Origin: Flectonema sp. DT1601
Lineage: Eukaryota > Euglenozoa > Diplonemea > Diplonemida > Diplonemidae
Reading direction: 5' to 3'
Length of the DNA stretch: 64,000 nt
Assembly (NCBI GenBank): GCA_964019425.1
Contig: OZ025858.1
Location: forward strand, 124,001 to 188,000
Shown here in pieces: positions 1-10,053 of the stretch. The translations under genes were made by a program, and so were the position numbers. The notes beneath the pieces were generated by a model. It was given only the letters and a program-made list of their open reading frames with translations, did no database searches and was not told where the DNA came from. Position 1 is the first letter of the stretch. The number at the start of each line of letters is the position of its first letter.

Positions 1-283
1 TTTGGCCTCTGTTGGTACTTCCTGACTGAACACTTCTGTGTTTTCAATGGAATCTTGTTTTTAGAAATGTGTTATGTTCACTTACACTTTTATCTGTTGT
101 TGATGGTTGTTGGAATGGAGAGGACAATTCATCTGGTTAGTCTTGAGGTTCTAACTGGTTAATTTAATACTCTTCCTCCCTTCAGATCGTATGTTGTGTG
201 TAAGATGAAATTAAATATACAAATTTAGTTAATTTTTTTTACTTTCACTTCAGTATTTGAGGCCATCTTATAATTTGAATAAA

Positions 284-607
284 ATGGAAATCTCTACTTC
301 AAGTGGCGGTGTTTGGCGGACAACTCTCACTGCATGTTCAAAGCTGAGAGAGGGAGTAGTAATGATGTGGTTTCTCGGAGGAACGTTAAAAGGCATTTGG
401 GAAAGTGCGAACTCTCGTACCTTGATACAAAGAAATCACGCAGACCACAATACAAAACTAACGGTTTGTGTTTTTTTTTTTTTTTTTTTTTTTAAAGTTC
501 TTTTTTTTAGTTTAAATAAAGATGAACCAATCAATAACACAAATAGGTGTTCCTGTGTTTCTGTTCCCTTGCAGTGTTGGGGGAGGTCTTCGGACCCACA
601 CGTGTAG
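284..607 (+). CDS. candidate small spliced membrane protein (2 exons, 70 aa)
   Basis: Proposed exon 1 is 284-463 and exon 2 is 575-607, joined in phase 0 across a 111-nt GT-AG intron that contains a long poly-T run. The ATG is the first after a pyrimidine-rich AG at 252-253, leaving a 30-nt leader. The predicted protein has a hydrophobic stretch near residues 24-37 (GVVMMWFLGGTLKGIW), so one membrane segment is possible. I do not recognise a family. A second open frame through exon 1 (from about 304) reads like a C2HC zinc finger, with WRC, NSHC and KRHLGKC, so the true frame is uncertain. Transcript data would decide. Confidence 0.35.
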   Translation: MEISTSSGGVWRTTLTACSKLREGVVMMWFLGGTLKGIWESANSRTLIQRNHADHNTKLTVCVFFFFFFFKVLFFSLNKDEPINNTNRCSCVSVPLQCWGRSSDPHV

Positions 608-1331
608 TAGACTAGCTGACTAGCTTTAAGCAAAAGGGCCAATTGATGTTAAATAATGCCAACCCGAGTACGGGAGGGTTAGTTAGTCTTACAATAGTAC
701 CTACCCAAGTTCAAAAAAGTATAACTCGTCTTTGTTAATCTTCTTCATTTTTTTTTATTTGTTCACACGACTGTTGGTCTCGTTGAGTTGTCTTCGTAAC
801 ACGGAGTGTATCCGTTTTGAGTCTGAGTCAGGCGGCTATTATGTTAGTTTGAAAATGTTCCTTTTTTTTTTTTTTTTTTTTTTGAATTTTAAAAAAAAAA
901 AAAAAAAAAAAAGTGATTTTGTTGTTTCTTAAAGTTGACAACAAGTTGACGGGCTGTTCTCTTGGTTAATAATACGAAATAATCTTACAGCGATCTGTAC
1001 CCCTACAGATTTTCGGTAAAAATTTGAATTTTCTTTTGCGAGTTATTGTCAATTTTAGCGCCTTTCGGAGTTGCGAACCAACCCAACTTCGAAAGAATGC
1101 GATTTTAATAATATTTTTTTCTTTTTTTTTTTTCCCGCTTCCTCTTTGTTGTTTTTTTTCGTTTACGTTCTGTGACTGCTCTTGTTTTCTTTCTCTCTCT
1201 CTCTTCTTTTTTTTTTCTCTTCGTCTCCTACAGTAGTTTCTTCTTCTCCCATTTTTTATTTTATTTTTTTTTTTTATTTTTATTTTTATTTTTTTTTAAA
1301 TTTATTTTTGTGATTACTTGTCGCTAATCAG
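608..1331. other. intergenic, homopolymer-rich
   Basis: No gene seen. The stretch holds back-to-back poly-T and poly-A runs near 861-912 and a pyrimidine-rich block at about 1110-1310, ending in an AG just before the ATG at 1332. Confidence 0.6.
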
Positions 1332-1546
1332 ATGTCCTCCTTTCAGGCTAAGCCTGGTCTGGGGTACTATGAAGGTGTGTAGGAACTAAAAAAGGAGAGT
1401 ACTAACGTCGAATTATCGTTGCAGGTACTTTTTGTTTGCAGCATTCCCTTCTTTCCTTGTTCATTGATCCGCTTCCAATTTTTTTTTTTTTCCGTTTTGT
1501 CCGTTTTATGGAATTTTTAGTTCATCATCTGAAGCGTTGGGTCTAA
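1332..1546 (+). CDS. candidate very small spliced gene (2 exons)
   Basis: Exon 1 (1332-1374) begins directly after a pyrimidine-rich AG and encodes MSSFQAKPGLGYYE. A 50-nt intron (1375-1424) follows. It has GTGTGT at the 5' end and a TACTAAC branch-point-like heptamer about 20 nt before its GCAG end, which is the best single argument for the intron. The frame continues in phase 1 to a stop at 1544-1546, giving about 54 aa with a hydrophobic middle partly encoded by a poly-T run. A different acceptor near 1532 would give a 22-aa peptide instead. Function unknown. Confidence 0.25.
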
Positions 1547-2981
1547 AACGAAAAAAAAAAGAAAAAAAAAAAAAAAAAGCTGTCTATTCATACTTGGAGA
1601 CGTTGTTTTTTTTGTTAATAAAAAGCTGACTTAAAAAAACTTAACAGTGGGGTACTGCTGACAAATATATTTGCCTTTTTTTTTTTTTTTCATTTTCGCA
1701 AATTCTTCTTAAACGCCCAGGGAACCTTCTCGGCGCTGCGCGCACCGCACGAGAGAAGGTTCTCTGCAACCTTTTTTTTTTTTTTAAATCATTTCGCGTT
1801 ACTTTCAGATATAAAGCTGTTTCTGCAGGAGCCACATGCTAAGAACCTTTCTCTTAGGTTTGGCAGGTCGTCCGAATTTGTTCTGTTTTGTCCGTGTTCT
1901 GTTTTACCAACTTCAGGCGGGGCGGTAGTTTAAAAACAGAAGACACATCGTACAGATTAAAGTCTTCGCGGTTAGCTAATGCATGCCGTCGATGAAAAAA
2001 AAAAGAAAAAGAAAAAGAAAGCCTTTGGCTTATGGATACATCGCTTGTCATTTTGAATAACAAAATGTTTTGGCAGCACACGCATATACAAGTTCATTTT
2101 TTTTTTTCACACTGTCTTAGGGTCAGTTTACGTCTCATAGTCGTGATGGGTAAATAACAACGTCAGTATAATAATTTTAGTTTCAAGCAGATTAAGTTAC
2201 GGATTGGGTCCTCAGTAGCTTTTGAGTTTCCCTTTTGAGTACTCATACAGAGTATTTGAGTACTCATACAGAGTGTTTGATTATACTAACCTAAGCTAAC
2301 CAAGTTGTGTGTTGAAAGGTACTCACCATGCGAAGCGCCCTTGCTGTTTACGGGGGAGTTTTGTTTCTGAAATTAAAAGAAATACAGTGACTCGCTAAAA
2401 AACAGTATCCGGTGCGTTAGGTTTTTCCTTGTTTTTTTCCCGTTTTCCCCTCTTTAGAAAATGATGTAGATTTTGCGTTGTTTTTTGTTGTTGTTGTTGT
2501 TGTTGTTGGTGTCAAGCAAGTCTCGTGTGTAAGTGCTTTAATCTTCTCCATTGCTTTTATTCACGGTAGTACTTAGTTGTTAAGAATTAGTGTGAAGACT
2601 GTGTTTGTGGGGATGATTTATACTGCGTCCGTGTGACCGGCTGTGCTGTGTTGCACCTCTGAAGATTACAAGGAGTTGTATTTTAACAAGTAGAAGAATC
2701 CGCTTCTAACTTGAAATATAGTTTGGGATTCCCTACCAGTAGTTACATAAGTAACGACGAGATCATGCTATGCAAAAAAATGTTTTTTTCGTATTATTTT
2801 TTCGTTCCTCATTCCTCGTTTTTTTTTTGGGATGTCTTTTTCATGCCGTATCTTGGGAGAGGAATAAGAAAAAAAAGTCGAAAGTATTGACCTTCCCTTC
2901 TAAAGCATTATCTGTGTACTTTATTTGGTTGCTGTTTCGTTAGTTATCAAGGGGAAAAAAAAAGAGGGAAAGAAAAAAGGG
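1547..2981. other. intergenic, no supported gene
   Basis: Contains poly-A/T runs, a (GTT)n tract near 2482-2508, two tandem 21-bp copies at 2234-2275, and a 20-codon ORF at 2329 (starts MRSALAVYGG) that is too short to support. Nothing else recognised. Confidence 0.6.
2234..2275. repeat. two tandem copies of a 21-bp unit
   Basis: The unit TTTGAGTACTCATACAGAGT plus A or G occurs twice head to tail, differing only in the last base. It contains the palindrome GAGTACTC. No function is evident. Confidence 0.7.
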
Positions 2982-3085
2982 AGACGGTGTCCATCATAAC
3001 TATTAGGAACTGGGAGAAGGTCCCCCTTCCCAAAAGGGGGTACAATGCCGTCCACAAGACTGCTGGTTTTGTGTGGACACCGTCT
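2982..3085. repeat. 104-bp inverted repeat with an internal hairpin
   Basis: AGACGGTGTCCA at 2982-2993 is the exact reverse complement of TGGACACCGTCT at 3074-3085. Between them, CCCCCTT (3022-3028) can pair with AAGGGGG (3034-3040) in a tight 5-nt-loop hairpin, and GTCCACA at about 3050 can pair with TGTGGAC at 3072-3078 as an alternative to the outer stem. GC content is well above the surroundings. It may be a structured RNA, a remnant of a foldback element, or chance. Confidence 0.6.
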
Positions 3086-3159
3086 GGGATGTGGGAGCGC
3101 GTTTATACATCGATAGGTATCTTGTTATAAATGCTATCCAAAAACTGAACTTTATGGCT

Positions 3160-3193
<34 letters not shown>

Positions 3194-3399
3194 TGTTGTT
3201 GTTTTTTCTCTTTTTTACAATCCTTGTCAGAAACACAAAACGGAACGACAGACCAACAGCTGCCTTGAAATCTTCTTTCTTATCCACAGGTGTTGTTATG
3301 GTTTGTAACAGAAATAATTAGCAGCCCTAACTAAGTGTGTACAGTTGTTATAGTTGTAGGGAATTCGTATTCTATTTTCTTCAGAAATTTCACGAAAAT

Positions 3400-3655
3400 A
3401 TGCCACGACCCACTCAAGCGGATTTATTCATCGGTCTGAAACACGCATCTGCTACTCATAATGTTGTTAGCAGCGCTTATGCAAAGACTTATTGCAAAAG
3501 TTGTCCTACCCCATCGGTATGTAAGCACACCCCGTTATCGAAGTAGGAAGTCCCCATTTTTTTTTACCATTGCTTCAAGTGGTTATTTAAATAACAATCA
3601 GGCGGATGCTAACTTTGGAGGAGGTGTGTTCCTTAAAGATTTTAGATGGGTGTGA
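3400..3655 (+). CDS. small spliced hypothetical protein (2 exons, 56 aa)
   Basis: Exon 1 (3400-3516) starts 15 nt after a pyrimidine-rich TTCAG and ends at a strong GTATGT donor. Exon 2 (3602-3655) follows an 86-nt intron ending in CAATCAG. The join is phase 0 and runs straight to a TGA. The protein begins MPRPTQADLFIGLKHA and ends GGGVFLKDFRWV; it is basic, has two cysteines in a CKSC cluster (residues 32-35), and has no membrane segment. I do not recognise the family. A second option is splicing of exon 1 to the acceptor at 3995, which would join in frame to the next gene, but the short gene with its own stop is the simpler reading. Confidence 0.5.
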
Positions 3656-4007
3656 TACCACTACTATCCAGGTGCTATACCCACACCTCTGGAATGTACT
3701 TATATTGACCTTTTCCCTGCTAGGGGGGGGGAAGGCAAGCAGTAATGTGATGATTGCTATCCAAAAAAAAAAAAAAAAAAAAAAAAATTCTATCGATTTA
3801 CACAAGTCCTAATTATCACAACTGAGTTGAGATATGACGAAAGATATTTATTTGATTTTTCTTTTATTAGGTGACACTAAATACGGAAATGTGTTTTTGG
3901 TGAATGATTTCCGCAGTATAATTAAAAAGCAAATAGGGTGATTAGATTTTTTTAAAATTTTTTTTTTATTTTTTTATTTCTGTCTCAATCAACAGATTAT
4001 ACAGAAT
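3656..4007. other. intergenic with splice-acceptor signal
   Basis: Holds a poly-A run at 3762-3786 and a long T-rich tract ending in CAACAG at 3990-3995, the probable acceptor for the gene starting at 4008. Confidence 0.6.
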
Positions 4008-6917
4008 ATGATCAACAGATGTGAAGACAATGCCTCAACTGAGATATTTGGTACCAGAATTGCAGGACGCAAAGCCCGACAGCAACAACACGCTGACTTG
4101 TTTGGTTACAATAACACCAAGAGTGCCGGATGGGAACCAACTAGAGATACAACAAGAGAACAGCAGATGGAAGACTATGCTGATGAAGAAGACTTACGCA
4201 CGATGATGAAAAGCCAGTTATTTCAAAAAGAAGGCTACGAGAAATCAGGAAATAAAACAGCTCAACCCGGTCTAATCAAACCCTGTTCAGATTTTATTGG
4301 AGCTCGACTGCTACGAAAGATGGGATGGTTTCCTGGATTTGGAATCGGAACTAATGAGACACGAAAAAAAAAGAAAATACGAGAAACAGATTCAAACAGC
4401 GATGGTGATATCCAACTTCCTCCGGAACCTAAGATTGATACCTTTCTTGAAAAACAACAAAGCAGGAGTGAGTTTTCCGGACCAGGATACATACCTCCTC
4501 GACTCACAGCACAAGTTAAAAAACAAGACGAAGATCATGGACGTTCCTACATGGGATCAAAGCTGCAAAAGTTATCATCCACGACATGCGACTCTGACGA
4601 AGAAGACGACCCTTACACACATGAGGATATGTCCATGTATGATGAAGCATTTACAAACCCGACAGAATATAAAAAAAACTTATCCGCTACTTCTGACGTT
4701 TCTCGTCAGCATACTCAAGCTCTTCTGCGTGGGTTCGATCCTCGGGATATAAAGATGTCGGATGCGCAGTTTAAGAATTGGCCAATTCAGTTTATTGCTG
4801 CAGCAAGTGATACGTTACTAAAAAAGACTTCTAAAGCGGTGGATGTCCCTCAAGGGTGGACCCCAAATCCCAGGAGTATTTTACAGACAGGCATGGAGGG
4901 CCCTCAATCTATTGGAAGTAGTTCTTATTTCTCAACCAGTCAGCCCCCTACTCTGGATAAGAATTATGGAAGTTTCTATGATGTTCCGACACCCATCAGA
5001 TCTGACTATCAGAAAGTTAACTCGAAACCTACGGCTGCTATCACAGAGCCACCACGAAAACTTTCCGGTGCTCTGGGAATTCGGTTTGCAACTGGTCAGA
5101 AGCAAGGTCTACAAGCCAGTAATGATCCTATGTTCTCAGGGGGGTTGGTAACATCTGAGGAGCTTCAAAATATAACTGAGGGAGGGACTCGAAGTAAAAA
5201 GCAGTCGGAACCCAACATTGTGAAGTCGCAAAAGCGACTTGTCCGCGACTGGTATCCAAATCCTCTGTTGTGCAAAAGATTCTCAGTTGAAGATCCTCAC
5301 CCGGAAGTTGCGGAGAAAGGAGATTATGTTCCCAACAAAGGAAGGGGAACGACGTTAAGGGGAATAACGATTGCCACCGCAACTAGTGCTGCTGCTTTTG
5401 CTGAGGCACTTGATAATGACAAAGCTCGTAAGGCAGCAGACAAAAATGCTGCAAAACAGCAACGCAGAGCGGAGAGGAAGTTCTCCGACTTCCAAAATCT
5501 AATTGGAGAACATCGAAAGACTACTTTAGATGTCTCTCCGCTGAGCTCAACCAGAGATCTAAACAAACAAGAGGTGATGAATACTTCTGTTCCGAGTATT
5601 GCGTACCCTCACCAGCCATTATCTAATATTCATGATGACAGTTCTTTAGAAGGTCTCAATGATAATAATAAAAGAGACTTACTACTAAAGACTACTGATA
5701 GTGAGAATATAAAAGTATTCCATGAAACAGATCAAACAGCAACCACCACAACTGTTACTGATAAAGATGTTGTTGATGAAGTTGGTCAGCCTAACCAACG
5801 AAGTGAGCTCGCTATCAGAGAACACCTCCTCCTCACGCGATTAAAAGAAGAGTCCATCAAATCAGAAGTAAAACAGAGACTTCTATCACTACGGTTGGAG
5901 AAGGAACGTAATATATTGAACGAGAAAACTACTTCTGAAAAGATAACCTCTGGCAACAATCAGAACAGTGAGTACGTAGCTAATACAGTAATGGGTATTA
6001 TGGAACAGTTTAGAGACTCGACTGATCATGAAGTCACTTCTACTGTTAAAGAAGAACATTCTCAAAAAAGTTCCATTGCCGCAGCTATATTCACAACAAG
6101 CGATGACGATGATGATGTTGACAATGCAATATCTAATCAACAGAAGAGTATTTCTACTGATGTTGTCGCTACCAACATATCTGATAATTCAATTAAACAT
6201 CTCCCGCCTTCAAAGAGTTCTATTGCGGCTGCGATATTCGACAGCGACGATGACGACACAACAGAAACACCGATAACGATAACTAATATTAAATCAGAAG
6301 CATCAGTCAAGTCTCCTTCACCAAAGGGTTCCGCTGCCGCAGCGATATTCGACAGCGATGAAGAAACCAAACCTACGAAGAAGCCTATTACCACAAATCC
6401 ATTGAGTGACTCCCGTAGTAATATTATAGCAGACCATCAGCCACAGAAGTCGGTCGGCAAGTCGGTACTTGAAAACAGACCCTCGATGTCAATATTTAGA
6501 TCTATTTTTGCTGTTGAATCGCCAGCCTCTTCAGATGACGAAGAAAGCGATGAGAAAGATACTAAGAAAGGTTTAATATTCTCCAACAAACCGACTACTG
6601 ATAACCCATCTGAGTTAAAGAAAGACAATGCCATTATTAGAGATAGAATCGCTCGTCTTAGAGAAATATGCGACAGCTCTTCAGATAGCAGTAGTAGTTC
6701 CTCCACAGAAGACACCGCCACTCGCCGTCGTAAGAAAAAAGTTCTCAAAAAGGCTAAGAAGAAGGAGAAAAAGAAAGCCAAAAAAGACAAGAAACGACTC
6801 AAAAAGGCGAAGAAAAAGGAAAAACGCAAGGCAAAAAAGCAAAAGCGAAAGGACAAGAAGAGAAAACGTGACGACACGTCTTCGGATGACTCTTCTACAG
6901 AAGAAGGTGCAATATAG
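4008..6917 (+). CDS. GPATCH1: GPATCH1-like G-patch domain protein
   Basis: Predicted nuclear mRNA-processing protein of 969 aa; G-patch proteins usually activate DEAH helicases in the spliceosome, and GPATCH1 is a late-spliceosome component in animals. The N-terminal region has the family's GYNNTKSAGWEPT (33-45) and MEDYADEEDL (54-63) blocks, matching the DUF1604 part of GPATCH1. The G-patch core is at about 95-115 (FIGARLLRKMGWFPGFGIG). The middle is low complexity. The motif AAAIF followed by a run of Asp recurs three times and ends in PSMSIFRSIF plus acidic residues (about 820-855), the family's acidic AIF box. The last ~70 residues are extremely Lys-rich, probably a nuclear or nucleolar signal. 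Start chosen because an AG acceptor lies 12 nt upstream. Confidence 0.8.
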   Translation: MINRCEDNASTEIFGTRIAGRKARQQQHADLFGYNNTKSAGWEPTRDTTREQQMEDYADEEDLRTMMKSQLFQKEGYEKSGNKTAQPGLIKPCSDFIGARLLRKMGWFPGFGIGTNETRKKKKIRETDSNSDGDIQLPPEPKIDTFLEKQQSRSEFSGPGYIPPRLTAQVKKQDEDHGRSYMGSKLQKLSSTTCDSDEEDDPYTHEDMSMYDEAFTNPTEYKKNLSATSDVSRQHTQALLRGFDPRDIKMSDAQFKNWPIQFIAAASDTLLKKTSKAVDVPQGWTPNPRSILQTGMEGPQSIGSSSYFSTSQPPTLDKNYGSFYDVPTPIRSDYQKVNSKPTAAITEPPRKLSGALGIRFATGQKQGLQASNDPMFSGGLVTSEELQNITEGGTRSKKQSEPNIVKSQKRLVRDWYPNPLLCKRFSVEDPHPEVAEKGDYVPNKGRGTTLRGITIATATSAAAFAEALDNDKARKAADKNAAKQQRRAERKFSDFQNLIGEHRKTTLDVSPLSSTRDLNKQEVMNTSVPSIAYPHQPLSNIHDDSSLEGLNDNNKRDLLLKTTDSENIKVFHETDQTATTTTVTDKDVVDEVGQPNQRSELAIREHLLLTRLKEESIKSEVKQRLLSLRLEKERNILNEKTTSEKITSGNNQNSEYVANTVMGIMEQFRDSTDHEVTSTVKEEHSQKSSIAAAIFTTSDDDDDVDNAISNQQKSISTDVVATNISDNSIKHLPPSKSSIAAAIFDSDDDDTTETPITITNIKSEASVKSPSPKGSAAAAIFDSDEETKPTKKPITTNPLSDSRSNIIADHQPQKSVGKSVLENRPSMSIFRSIFAVESPASSDDEESDEKDTKKGLIFSNKPTTDNPSELKKDNAIIRDRIARLREICDSSSDSSSSSSTEDTATRRRKKKVLKKAKKKEKKKAKKDKKRLKKAKKKEKRKAKKQKRKDKKRKRDDTSSDDSSTEEGAI

Positions 6918-7156
6918 ACTTATACACTCTCCCCACTACTGGTAGCGTGTTCAACTAGCCAAGTCATTTAACTGGGTATTAGCCCTGCATTGTGAACCTT
7001 TTATATAAGTCTGTTTGATTGTGTAAAGTTATTACTTCTTGTTTATATTTAGCTAACTTAACAATGAATGCTGTCAGCTGAGGGTGACTTCAAATTATTT
7101 TTTTGTAAAAATTAGTGTTTTTTTTTCTATATTTCCCTTTTTTTCCTCAGCTAGAG

Positions 7157-8446
7157 ATGTCGATAACGCCACCCTCGCGGTCTCCTCCGAATGCAATGAT
7201 CGTACCAGTGGGGGGGGCAAAACCAACAACTTCTCCAAAGAAAGGAAGGAAACCCCGTCCTGCAGCTAATGGTTGTGTTAAGATAAAAGACCCAGCCGTA
7301 AAAGGTAATGTATTATATGATATTGAACTAGAGATGATTTCACCAACGCAAGGACTACGAGAACACCAAGAAGCTGGAAGAGAGAAGCAACCACATCACA
7401 GAGCCTGTATATGTAAGTTATGGATGGAAGGACGTTGTGGTCAGGGTGCTAAGTGTAAATCATTTCACGTTGATCCAGACCTAGTGAGACAGCTTCGTAG
7501 AGAGAGGGGAGTTGTATTTGATGATTCTTTTATATCGGAAATCGTAGTCCAGCATTCCTCTGGAGCAATCTTCGCAGCCAGATACAACGCAGCTACTAAA
7601 ACAAAGGGACTCGACCTGTACAAAAATAGCCATAAGAAAGGAACACCAATCGTAGCTCAACTATGTCCACAATATAATCCACCCAATTGGGGTATTGGAA
7701 CATGTCATGATGATAGGAATTGTATGTACCTACACATTAAGCCTGGTGAACTAACAGAAGGAAAACAACGAACTCCATGTTGCTGTGAACACGGTGATCG
7801 ACGGGTACCTGAAATGAGTAGATTAGGTCCAGTTTTGACGGTTGCAGATGCGACTGGAGACTTTAGATTAAATATAACACTTATCGCACCGACACTTGGG
7901 TCATCAAGACTCCCTTATCCGAGGATAACGAGTGATAGTATTTGTGGTGTTCATATCAGATCAAGATGTAAATTCGGTCGAGGTTGTGTAAAAGTTCACG
8001 TCTGCAGAGAATGGGCATCTCGACAGTCTCTAACAAATATCTTAGTACCTGACAGAACTAGTCCTTGTTCAAGTGCTGCTGTTACACCACAAGGGACTCC
8101 TTCTATTTCACCAATCCATTATTCTGATGTTGGAATCACTCCTGGGACATTACAGTTAGGTGGTGGTGCTATTCATCCGGCACAGCAATCTCAATTTGGT
8201 CAAAACTATCAAGTTGATCCTCACGTTGATGATGAGTTAATTGATCTTCCACATTGTCCTTCATCTCTTCCACCTCTGATGGACAATGAAGACCATTCTG
8301 GTAATATTAATGTCAGCAGTCCTTCTCAAAGGAAGACTCCTCTGAAGGAACAGCAACCGAGTTTGTATGGAAATCAACAGCCACCTGATTCTTTTGAAAT
8401 ACCGACATGGGATCCAGATACGGTAATTAATGAAAGATCATTCTAG
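7157..8446 (+). CDS. CCCH zinc-finger protein (three fingers)
   Basis: A 429-aa protein, probably RNA-binding and acting on mRNA stability or translation. Three C3H1 fingers are visible: C86-x7-C94-x5-C100-x3-H104, C170-x12-C183-x5-C189-x3-H193, and C263-x7-C271-x5-C277-x3-H281. The spacing and the linker between fingers resemble the ZC3H regulators that are numerous in kinetoplastids, where gene control is mostly post-transcriptional. The N-terminus is basic and Pro/Lys-rich; the C-terminal 140 residues are Ser/Pro/Gln-rich and disordered. The ATG at 7157 is preceded by a pyrimidine tract ending TCCTCAG with only a 6-nt leader, which decides the start against an upstream in-frame ATG lying inside the pyrimidine tract. 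Confidence 0.8.
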   Translation: MSITPPSRSPPNAMIVPVGGAKPTTSPKKGRKPRPAANGCVKIKDPAVKGNVLYDIELEMISPTQGLREHQEAGREKQPHHRACICKLWMEGRCGQGAKCKSFHVDPDLVRQLRRERGVVFDDSFISEIVVQHSSGAIFAARYNAATKTKGLDLYKNSHKKGTPIVAQLCPQYNPPNWGIGTCHDDRNCMYLHIKPGELTEGKQRTPCCCEHGDRRVPEMSRLGPVLTVADATGDFRLNITLIAPTLGSSRLPYPRITSDSICGVHIRSRCKFGRGCVKVHVCREWASRQSLTNILVPDRTSPCSSAAVTPQGTPSISPIHYSDVGITPGTLQLGGGAIHPAQQSQFGQNYQVDPHVDDELIDLPHCPSSLPPLMDNEDHSGNINVSSPSQRKTPLKEQQPSLYGNQQPPDSFEIPTWDPDTVINERSF

Positions 8447-8994
8447 TAGCGCTTAATGATTTACGTTATGGTATACTGTCATCGTGAACGGAAATAGATT
8501 TCCGCAAAAAAAGAAAAAGAGGAACGACATTACAATCAAATCACTATTTGTTATGATAATTCCTTTCTAAACCATGCCGGTGAGTAGCACAGACAAAAAC
8601 TATTCTCTTCGAATGTAGTGAGCGCCCCCATCCTTTGTTTTTTTTCGTTCACTGTTTTGGAAGAATTGTTGGTGTTTTTTTTTTTTTTTCAATCCCGAAT
8701 TTTATCTTTCCCCGAAAAATATATAAAAAAAAAGAACTTGAAAAAAAAAAACCTTATTAGTCCACTGGACGTCGTTAGTCCATCGTCGCGTAGTTGTGAA
8801 GTACAATACAGAAATATTTTTCTTTTATTGGTCGTGATTTCTATGGTCGTATTTTAACTGAGAGTTTTGCTTGTTTTTTTTTTTTGAGGGGGGGGGGGCA
8901 CCCGCGTGTTGACATTACTAAAAGAGGAAAAAAAAAAAAAAAAAAAAATTGTTCACCCGAAGAAACTGATGTCTGCTTATCCCATTTTATAATT

Positions 8995-9026
<32 letters not shown>

Positions 9027-10053
9027 CATTTTTTTTGGTTGCTGTGCAACGTGCTATTTTCAGGTACTTCGATAGAAATATAAGAGCAGCTTGGAAAAAA
9101 AAAAAAAACAACCCTTTCTATTAGGTAATTTTGGTATTTTGTGTCTGCGATTTCTTCTTTTTAACTTTACCTCCGTAGTAGTAGTACCCTTGTAAGTATT
9201 GAAGCATCTGGCAACTATGGAAAAAAGAAAAAAAAAAAAAAAATTCTCAAGATTCTTTTCCTCCTTTTTCTTCCGATCAACCTTTATATGCGAGCACCAG
9301 TACGTGCAATTTTTTTTCTCACCGTTTTTGTGCACAAAGCAAAACTAAAAAAAATAAATATTAATTACTGGATTTAGGCTTCAACTCAGAAACATAAAAC
9401 GTGAAGTATCGCAGATTTGATCTGAAACTCTGAGTGACATAACTCCGTGTGAGCCTTTCTTGAATCTGTTATTGTTACATTACGTAATCTGTACTAAATA
9501 TCGCGAAAAGGAATAATACTTACGTTCGTGTGGGAGGGGCTATGACCGCGTCCCCCTTTTTCGATTTTTTTTTTTTTTTTTTTTTTTGCTCTTTAGCAGT
9601 TTTTTATGTAGTGAGAAATGTATGCCTCGTTTTAGCTTTTCTTTCAACCTAGTCTATCTCACGGTTTCGTGCACAAAAAAAAAAAGAGGAATGGAAGGGA
9701 AAAAAAAAACAAAAAAAAAAAAAAAAACAACTTCACAATTATGATTATTTATTTATTGTTGTTGTTGTTTTTTTTCTTCTTTTTTTTTTTTTTTTCTTTT
9801 TAATTCCTTTACTACGAATTTTCAGTCCCTGCACACCCCGTTTTTAATTTTTTTTTAATAAAATTTATTTCGGATTTATGTTTCTTTCAAGAGGGAAGTC
9901 ATTCAGCCCAGTGTGCCTTACGTCTGAGGATGAAATGAATGTTGTGGTAGTTTCCAAAGAGTTATTTTGATATGTTTTTTTTTTTTCCCTCCCTCATATA
10001 TATATTTTTTCTCTATTATATAACAACACAGGCACTATATAACTTTACAAACA
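8447..10053. other. long intergenic region rich in poly-A/poly-T runs
   Basis: No supported gene in 1.6 kb. At least eight homopolymer runs of 12-26 nt are present (for example T at 8998-9026 and A/T runs at 9560-9800), plus an 11-G run at 8887-8898. The last 30 nt carry the acceptor-like ACAACACAG used by the next gene. Confidence 0.6.

Noticed and set aside
3400-6917. Exon 3400-3516 as the first exon of the GPATCH1-like gene
   Set aside because: It is in frame, but the added 43 residues do not resemble the GPATCH1 N-terminus and a nearer exon with its own stop fits better.
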